Source: Burkholderia gladioli (GTDB taxonomy: Bacteria > Pseudomonadota > Gammaproteobacteria > Burkholderiales > Burkholderiaceae). From it: 10,945 nt of DNA. The DNA is taken from NCBI GenBank assembly GCA_009914575.1, contig WNEB01000031.1, positions 1 to 10,945 of the forward strand, read 5' to 3'. Position numbers and translations under genes: made by a program. The notes beneath the pieces are model-generated. The model was not told the DNA's origin and did not search any database. It saw nothing but the letters and a program-made list of their open reading frames with translations. Shown here one piece after another: positions 6,638-10,945 of this stretch (within the stretch, counting starts at the first letter, position 1; each line of letters opens with the position of its first letter).

Positions 6638-7876
6638 TCAGGCCGCTTGCTGTTTGCGGTAGCCGTCGAGGAAACGCGCGATCCGGTTGATCGAATCGGT
6701 CAGATCGTCGATGTTCGGCAGGAACACGACCCGGAAGTGATCGGGCGTGGGCCAGTTGAAGCCCGTGCCCTGCACGAGCAGCACGCGTTCCTTGAGCAGC
6801 AGGTCGAGGATGAACTGTTGATCGTTCTGGATCGGGTAGAGCTTCGGATCGAGGCGCGGGAACATGTACAGCGCCGCGTCGGGCTTCACGCAGGTGACGC
6901 CCGGGATCGACGTGAGCATGTCGTAGGCCAGCTCGCGCTGGCGGTACAGGCGGCCCGTGGGCACGATCAGCTCGTTGATGCTCTGGTAGCCGCCGAGCGC
7001 GGTTTGAATCGCGAACTGGCCGGGCACGTTCGCGCACAGCCGCATCGACGACAGGATCCCGAGCCCCTCGAGGTAATCCTTGGCGCGGCGGCGGTTCTCG
7101 CCGGTCAGCCCGGACACGAACATCCAGCCGGCGCGGTAGCCGCACGAACGATAGCTCTTCGAGAGGCTGTTGAACGTAACGGTGATGACGTCCTCGGACA
7201 GCGCGCCGAGCGCCGTGTGGGTCTTGCCGTCGTAGATGATCTTGTCGTACACCTCGTCGGCGAAGATCACGAGGCCGTGCTCGCGCGCGATCGCGATCAA
7301 CTCGCGCAGCAGGTCGTCGGAATACAGCGCGCCGGTCGGGTTGTTCGGGTTGATGACGACGAGCGCCTTGGTGTTCGGCGTGATCTTGCGGCGGATGTCG
7401 TCCGGATCGGGCATCCAGCCGTTCTGCTCGTCGCAGATGTAATGCACGGGCGTGCCGCCCGACAGGCTGACCGCGGCCGTCCAGAGCGGATAGTCGGGCG
7501 CCGGCAGCAGCACTTCGTCGCCGTCGTTGAGCAGGCCCTGGGTGGCCATCACGATCAGTTCCGAGGCGCCGTTGCCGATGTAGATGTCGTCGAGTTCGAC
7601 GCCCTTCACGCCCTTTTCCTGCGTGTAGTGCATGACGGCCTTGCGCGCCGCGAAGATCCCCTTCGAATCCGAGTAGCCCGACGAATTCGGCAGCGCGCGG
7701 ATCATGTCCTGAATGATTTCGTCCGGGGCTTCGAAACCGAACGCCGCCAGGTTGCCGATATTCAGCTTGATGATCTTGTGGCCTTCGTCTTCGAGGCGCT
7801 TGGCATGCTCGAGCACCGGGCCGCGAATGTCGTAGCACACGTTGAGCAGCTTGTTGGATTTCTGAATCGGTTTCAC
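6638..7876 (-). CDS. alaA: Alanine aminotransferase, AlaA type (class I/II)
   Basis: Fold-type I PLP aminotransferase resembling E. coli AlaA (YfbQ), which makes alanine from pyruvate and glutamate. With the GTG start at 7876 the protein is 412 residues and begins (V)KPIQKSNKLLNVCYDIRG, which lines up with the recalled AlaA N-terminus; E. coli AlaA is about 405 residues. A TTG seven codons upstream (7897) is possible, but AGGA lies 11 bases before the GTG and favours 7876. Key features are NPNNPTG (176-182), Asp207 and Tyr210 in ADEVYDK, the PLP lysine K240 in SLSKSYR, and the substrate-arginine region FNWPTPDHFRVVFLP. It is first in the alaA-hom-thrC block. Substrate choice is inferred from similarity; related valine/pyruvate-type transaminases are the alternative. 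Confidence 0.93.
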   Translation of the reverse strand: MKPIQKSNKLLNVCYDIRGPVLEHAKRLEDEGHKIIKLNIGNLAAFGFEAPDEIIQDMIRALPNSSGYSDSKGIFAARKAVMHYTQEKGVKGVELDDIYIGNGASELIVMATQGLLNDGDEVLLPAPDYPLWTAAVSLSGGTPVHYICDEQNGWMPDPDDIRRKITPNTKALVVINPNNPTGALYSDDLLRELIAIAREHGLVIFADEVYDKIIYDGKTHTALGALSEDVITVTFNSLSKSYRSCGYRAGWMFVSGLTGENRRRAKDYLEGLGILSSMRLCANVPGQFAIQTALGGYQSINELIVPTGRLYRQRELAYDMLTSIPGVTCVKPDAALYMFPRLDPKLYPIQNDQQFILDLLLKERVLLVQGTGFNWPTPDHFRVVFLPNIDDLTDSINRIARFLDGYRKQQAA

Positions 7877-8028
7877 GGCGGGCACGTTCCTGGGCAAGGC
7901 TGGCGAAGCGGGAAGAAGGGGGTCAACAACTGGAGAGCGACCGGTCGGTGCGCGCTGTCTAGGAGACGGTCGGAAGCGAGGCCGGACGCGGCTTGTGGCG
8001 ATGCGCGACGCAAATGCCGCCCGGGAGC

Positions 8029-8051
8029 GGCTAAAAAGCTATAATTTAGCC
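8029..8051 (+). promoter_or_regulatory. AT-rich promoter island with TATAAT inside an inverted repeat
   Basis: A perfect -10 hexamer TATAAT (8040-8045) lies within the inverted repeat GGCTAAA-N9-TTTAGCC (8029-8035 and 8045-8051), in otherwise GC-rich DNA. A start near 8052 would give the downstream gene a leader of about 165 bases. No good -35 is found at 16-18 bases, so an activator or other contacts may be needed. The symmetry could be an operator, or could allow promoter activity on the minus strand toward alaA. Confidence 0.5.
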
Positions 8052-8168
8052 GATTTTCACCCGCTTTCGCAATGCACCAATCCGGTTCGACCGCCTGCGC
8101 ACGGCATATCGGCGCCGCGCGCGGTCGCCGGTCGCGACGCCCGGCAGCCGCCTCAGGCGGCCCTGCGC

Positions 8169-8194
8169 GGCCGCTCCGGCGCGCCGGAGCGGCC
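8169..8194. repeat. Perfect 26-bp palindrome in the leader of the Mth938-like gene
   Basis: Each half is 13 bases, GGCCGCTCCGGCG and its exact complement in reverse, with no spacer. It ends 23 bases before the TTG start at 8218. As RNA it would form a very stable GC stem just ahead of the ribosome-binding region. No T-tract follows on either strand, so it is not a standard terminator. Confidence 0.75.
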
Positions 8195-8217
8195 CACCCG
8201 ACACCGCGGACAACGAT

Positions 8218-8601
8218 TTGAAACTACACCAGGATCCGAGCGACGCGCTCAACACGGTCACCGTCTACGGTCCCGATTACGTCGAAATCAACCTGCAGCG
8301 CCACGAAAGCAGCGTGCTCGTGCTGCCGACCGCGCCCGTCGCGCCGTGGCCCGTTGAGGCGTTCGATGCGCTCACTGCCGAGCATTTCGCGATGCTGCTC
8401 GATCCCGCCCCGGAAGTCGTGATCTTCGGCAGCGGCGCGCGCCTGCGCTTCCCCCACCCGCGACTGACCGCCGCACTCGCGGCGCGCCGGATCGGCGTCG
8501 AGACGATGGATTTCCAGGCCGCCTGCCGCACCTACAACATCCTGATGTCCGAGGGCCGCAAGGTCGCCGCCGCGCTGCTGATCGAACGCGCGGCGCAATA
8601 A
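8218..8601 (+). CDS. Mth938-like domain protein (DUF498 / PF04430)
   Basis: A 127-residue cytoplasmic protein starting at TTG 8218 (MKLHQDPSDALNTVTVYGPD) and ending TAA 8599-8601. The start is chosen because the protein begins here in the recalled Burkholderia relatives, and GGA lies eight bases upstream. The family core is clear: VEINLQRHESSVLVLP, EVVIFGSGARLRFPHP, then RRIGVETMDFQAACRTYNIL and EGRKVAAALLIERA. The single domain spans almost the whole protein, with no membrane segment. The family is related to mitochondrial NDUFAF3, a complex I assembly factor; the bacterial role is not established. The gene is monocistronic and precedes the ArnT-like gene by 219 bases. Confidence 0.9.
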   Translation: MKLHQDPSDALNTVTVYGPDYVEINLQRHESSVLVLPTAPVAPWPVEAFDALTAEHFAMLLDPAPEVVIFGSGARLRFPHPRLTAALAARRIGVETMDFQAACRTYNILMSEGRKVAAALLIERAAQ

Positions 8602-8669
8602 GCAGACGAACCGGCGCCCGCCCCCGCTCCCATCGAACCCGGCACGCATGACATCCGTTTGAAAGCGAT

Positions 8670-8703
8670 GTTAATTGAACGTTAAGGCGCAATGCGTTAC
8701 AAA
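8670..8703 (+). promoter_or_regulatory. PmrA-box-like direct repeat and promoter upstream of arnT
   Basis: GTTAAT (8670-8675), five bases, then GTTAAG (8681-8686) form an 11-bp-phased direct repeat. This resembles the PmrA/BasR box (YTTAAK-N5-YTTAAK), except that each half begins with G. A promoter fits on it: TTGAAC (8675-8680), 17 bases, TACAAA (8698-8703), each 4/6 to consensus. The second half-site ends 11 bases before the -10, close to the spacing of PhoP/PmrA-type activated promoters. The leader to the ATG at 8821 is then about 110 bases and GC-rich. Confidence 0.5.
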
Positions 8704-8820
8704 GCCCGGCGGCGGCACTTCCCGCCCCGGCATCGACGCCGCCCGCCGATGCGGCCCGACGCCGCGCCGGCTGCCGATCTCCGCCATTTCACCACGACCG
8801 TCTGACAGGCTGACCGACTC

Positions 8821-10518
8821 ATGAACGATACACCATCGAGGCTACCGCTCAACCGCGCCGCACTCCTCATGATCGTGCGCGCACTTGCCCTGATCTGGTT
8901 CGGCCCGCTCGGGCTGCGCCACCTGATCCCCAGCGACGAGGGCCGCTACGCCGAAATGGCGCGCGAAATGTTCGCCACCGGCGACTGGATCACGCCGCGC
9001 TACAACGGCTACAAGTATTTCGAAAAGCCGCCGATGCAGACCTGGATGAACGCGCTGACGTTCGCCTGGTTTGGCCTCGGCGAATGGCAGGCGCGGCTGT
9101 ACACGGCGCTGGCCAGCTTCGCCGGCATCCTGTTCGTCGGCTACACCGGCGCGCGCGTGTTCAACCCGCTGGCCGGCCTGTGCGCCGCCGTGGTGCTCGC
9201 GTCCTCGCCGTACTGGAACCTGATGGGCCACTTCAACACGCTCGACATGGGTCTGTCGTTCTGGATGGCCGTCACGCTCGGCGCGCTGCTGCTCGCGCAG
9301 CGGCCCGGCCTGCCGACGCGCGCCACGCGCGGCTGGATGTGGCTGTGCTGGGCGTCGATGGCCGTGGCGGTGCTGTCGAAGGGCCTGATCGGCGTGGTGC
9401 TGCCCGGCGCGGTGCTGGTGCTCTACACGCTTATCGCCCGCGACTGGGCGCTCCGGAAGCGCCTGCACCTCGTGAGCGGCCTCGCGATCTTCTTCGCGAT
9501 CGCCGCGCCGTGGTTCGTGCTGATGCAGCAGCGCAACCCCGAATTCTTCAACTTCTTCTTCGTGGTCCAGCAGTTCCGCCGCTATCTGACGCCCGAGCAG
9601 AACCGCCCCGGCCCGGTGTATTACTTCGTCGGCGTGCTGCTGGTGGGCTTCCTGCCGTGGCTGTCGATCGCGGGCCAGAGCATGCGCCACGCCTGGCGCA
9701 TGCCGCGCCAGCCGAACGGCTTCGCGCCGATGCTGGTGCTGCTGATCTGGACCGGCTTCATCTTCGTGTTCTTCAGCGCCTCGCATTCGAAGCTGGTGTC
9801 GTACGTGCTGCCGGTCGCGCCGTCGCTCGCGCTGATGCTCGGCGCCTACCTGCCGCTGGTGGCGCGCGAGCGCTACCGCTGGCACCTGATCGGTTATCTG
9901 CTGTTCCTGATCGCGGCGGCCTGCGGCTGCATCGTGCTCGACCGTCTCGGCGACGCCCGCACGCCGAACGCGCAGTACGTCGATTTCCAGCACTGGGTAT
10001 ATGCGGCGCTCGCCACCGCCTTCGCGCTGACGCTGCTCGCCCTGTCGATCAATCGCCGCGGCAAGGCCGGCGTCGCCGCCACCGCCTTCGTGTTCGGCGC
10101 GGGCTGGCTGCTGCTCGGCACCATCGGCGGCACCGGCCACGACGCTTTCGGGCGCTACAGCTCGGGCGCGCTGCTGGCGCCGGCCGTGCGCGCCGAATTC
10201 GCCAGGTTGCCGCCCGACACGCCGTTCTACTCGGTCGAGATGCTCGACCACACCGTGCCGTTCTACGTGCGCCACACCACCACGCTGGTCGCCTATCAGG
10301 ACGAGCTGAGCTTCGGCATCGGCCAGGAACCGCAGAAATGGGTGCCGACCATCGCCGAATGGGAACGCCGCTGGCGCAGCGGTCAGCCCGCGCTGGTAAT
10401 GATGCGCCCCGAGCGCTACGACGCGTTCGTCAAGCAGGGCCTGCCGATGACGGTGATCGCGCGCGACAATCGCCGCGTGATCGTCGCGACGCCGGTCGCC
10501 ACCCCGCCCCAATCCTGA
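8821..10518 (+). CDS. arnT: ArnT-type lipid A aminoarabinose transferase (GT-C family)
   Basis: A 565-residue polytopic inner-membrane protein of the ArnT/PMT glycosyltransferase fold. ArnT moves 4-amino-4-deoxy-L-arabinose from undecaprenyl phosphate to lipid A on the periplasmic face, lowering negative charge and giving polymyxin resistance. After the first helix, the periplasmic loop shows SDEGRYAEMAREM (38-50; D39, E40 the likely catalytic or metal region), then YFEKPPMQTW (66-75). Further family motifs are NTLDMGLSFW (139-148), SKGLIG (186-191), RYLTPEQNRPGPVYYF (254-269) and SHSKLVSYVLPVAPSLA (321-337). About a dozen hydrophobic segments precede a soluble C-terminal domain (from about 440). 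The length is usual. The start ATG 8821 has only a weak ribosome-binding site. Other lipid-linked sugar transferases of this fold are possible, but the adjacent ArnE-like gene and upstream PmrA-like repeat support ArnT. Confidence 0.85.
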   Translation: MNDTPSRLPLNRAALLMIVRALALIWFGPLGLRHLIPSDEGRYAEMAREMFATGDWITPRYNGYKYFEKPPMQTWMNALTFAWFGLGEWQARLYTALASFAGILFVGYTGARVFNPLAGLCAAVVLASSPYWNLMGHFNTLDMGLSFWMAVTLGALLLAQRPGLPTRATRGWMWLCWASMAVAVLSKGLIGVVLPGAVLVLYTLIARDWALRKRLHLVSGLAIFFAIAAPWFVLMQQRNPEFFNFFFVVQQFRRYLTPEQNRPGPVYYFVGVLLVGFLPWLSIAGQSMRHAWRMPRQPNGFAPMLVLLIWTGFIFVFFSASHSKLVSYVLPVAPSLALMLGAYLPLVARERYRWHLIGYLLFLIAAACGCIVLDRLGDARTPNAQYVDFQHWVYAALATAFALTLLALSINRRGKAGVAATAFVFGAGWLLLGTIGGTGHDAFGRYSSGALLAPAVRAEFARLPPDTPFYSVEMLDHTVPFYVRHTTTLVAYQDELSFGIGQEPQKWVPTIAEWERRWRSGQPALVMMRPERYDAFVKQGLPMTVIARDNRRVIVATPVATPPQS

Positions 10519-10531
10519 GGACCGCCGTTCC

Positions 10532-10903
10532 GTGAATCCCGTTTCACTCGTCTGCATCATCACCGGCGTGCTGCTCAACGCCGTCGCGCAGTTGCTGCTC
10601 AAGGCCGGCGTCAACGCCGTCGGCCATTTCGAGATCTCGCGCGCCAACATCATCCCGATCTGCTTCAAGATCGCCACGCAACTACCGATCATCGGCGGCC
10701 TTGGCTGCTATGTGCTGAGCGTGGTGGTGTGGATCGTCGGGCTGTCGCGCGTGGACGTGTCGATTACCTATCCGATGCTCTCGCTCGGCTACGTGCTCAA
10801 CGCGTTCGCCGCGTGGTACCTGTTCGGCGAGGTGATGAGCCTGCAGCGCCTGATCGGCATCGTCATCATCCTGATCGGCGTGGTGGTGCTGGCGCGCGGC
10901 TGA
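10532..10903 (+). CDS. ArnE-like small membrane transporter (SMR/EamA fold)
   Basis: A 123-residue protein with four predicted helices (about 4-24, 50-70, 76-97, 104-121), starting at GTG 10532 with GAGGA ten bases upstream, overlapping the ArnT-like stop. The 13-base gap indicates an operon. It resembles small multidrug-resistance proteins in size, but by spacing it has Asn16 where EmrE has its proton-coupling Glu14, and Leu83 where EmrE has Trp63. The stretch ITYPMLSLGYVLN recalls the YPMLSL of enterobacterial ArnE, a subunit of the flippase for undecaprenyl-phosphate-aminoarabinose. I infer that it helps flip the ArnT substrate across the inner membrane. Drug efflux is unlikely. No separate ArnF partner is seen before the window ends, so a homodimer or a partner elsewhere is possible. 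Confidence 0.8.
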   Translation: MNPVSLVCIITGVLLNAVAQLLLKAGVNAVGHFEISRANIIPICFKIATQLPIIGGLGCYVLSVVVWIVGLSRVDVSITYPMLSLGYVLNAFAAWYLFGEVMSLQRLIGIVIILIGVVVLARG

Positions 10904-10945
10904 GCCGCCGCCGGGACGGGGCGGTGCCATCGCGGCATTCCCCCC

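Larger units (their letters stand above)
7877..8217. other. Divergent intergenic region, 341 bases
   Basis: This gap separates leftward alaA from the rightward Mth938-like gene. It holds an AT-rich island at 8029-8051, a CCGCC-TCA-GGCGG hairpin at about 8149-8161 and a perfect 26-bp palindrome at 8169-8194. I see no convincing coding frame; the open frames here are compositional. No clear -35/-10 pair for alaA is visible on the minus strand. Confidence 0.6.

Noticed and set aside
3804..7838. Minus-strand open frame of 1344 codons through thrC and the hom/alaA region
   Set aside because: Only the thrC part (3804-5255) resembles a protein family; the rest is an out-of-frame reading of hom and alaA with Arg-rich sequence. 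It is not a giant fusion.
5366..8044. Plus-strand open frame of 892 codons antisense to hom and alaA
   Set aside because: It is His/Arg/Val-rich shadow coding, expected opposite real genes at this GC. The minus-strand genes have unmistakable family motifs.
8169..8194. Palindrome as a rho-independent terminator
   Set aside because: No T-run follows on either strand, and it lies just ahead of a gene start rather than after a gene.
7995..8357. Small plus-strand open frame across the alaA/Mth938 gap
   Set aside because: It runs through the palindrome and overlaps the Mth938-like gene in another frame, with Arg/Pro-rich shadow composition and no ribosome-binding site.
8842..10692. Minus-strand 616-codon open frame opposite arnT
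   Set aside because: His/Gln/Arg-rich antisense composition with no recognisable domain; arnT on the plus strand is clear.
1..10945. CRISPR array, tRNA, rRNA, prophage or defence island
   Set aside because: No spaced repeats, clover-leaf sequences, phage structural genes or defence-family motifs were seen; the only mobile trace is the IS fragment at the left edge.

Overview
This window reads as a chromosomal segment of a Burkholderia-type betaproteobacterium. It is very GC-rich, GTG and TTG starts occur, and the gene order alaA-hom-thrC-moeA-moaD-moaE is, from memory, typical of Burkholderiales. No rRNA, tRNA or CRISPR array is visible. The assignment to Burkholderia rests on recalled protein similarity, not on a search.

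Layout. Positions 1-280 are the lower-GC 5' end of an IS5-family insertion sequence on the minus strand. Its transposase carries an internal TAG. It abuts a group III truncated haemoglobin gene (281-823, plus) that has no start codon and has its own internal TAG. A minus-strand block follows: an intact J-domain protein (860-2044), then three adjacent molybdenum-cofactor genes, all broken: moaE (+2 frameshift), moaD (-1 frameshift) and moeA (large central deletion plus frame change). Beyond a strong terminator (3691-3731) lies an intact block, alaA-hom-thrC (3804-7876, transcribed right to left), for alanine and aspartate-family amino acids. A 341-base divergent intergenic region holds an AT-rich promoter-like island and a perfect 26-bp palindrome. 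Rightward genes follow: an Mth938-like small protein (8218-8601), an ArnT-type lipid A aminoarabinose transferase (8821-10518) and an ArnE-like four-helix membrane protein (10532-10903).

How it fits together. Core biosynthesis (threonine, methionine precursor, alanine) and envelope modification look fully intact. Molybdopterin synthesis, molybdate insertion and a haemoglobin often linked to NO or low-oxygen physiology are all lost. With a decaying IS element alongside, this looks like selective gene erosion, as in a host-restricted or endosymbiotic lineage or a recent IS-driven bottleneck. Indel errors in the assembly could explain the two small frameshifts, but not the moeA deletion.

The best regulatory lead is a direct repeat GTTAAT-N5-GTTAAG upstream of the ArnT-like gene. 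It resembles a PmrA/BasR box and sits 11 bases before a plausible -10. I found no novel defence system, phage or mobile cargo.
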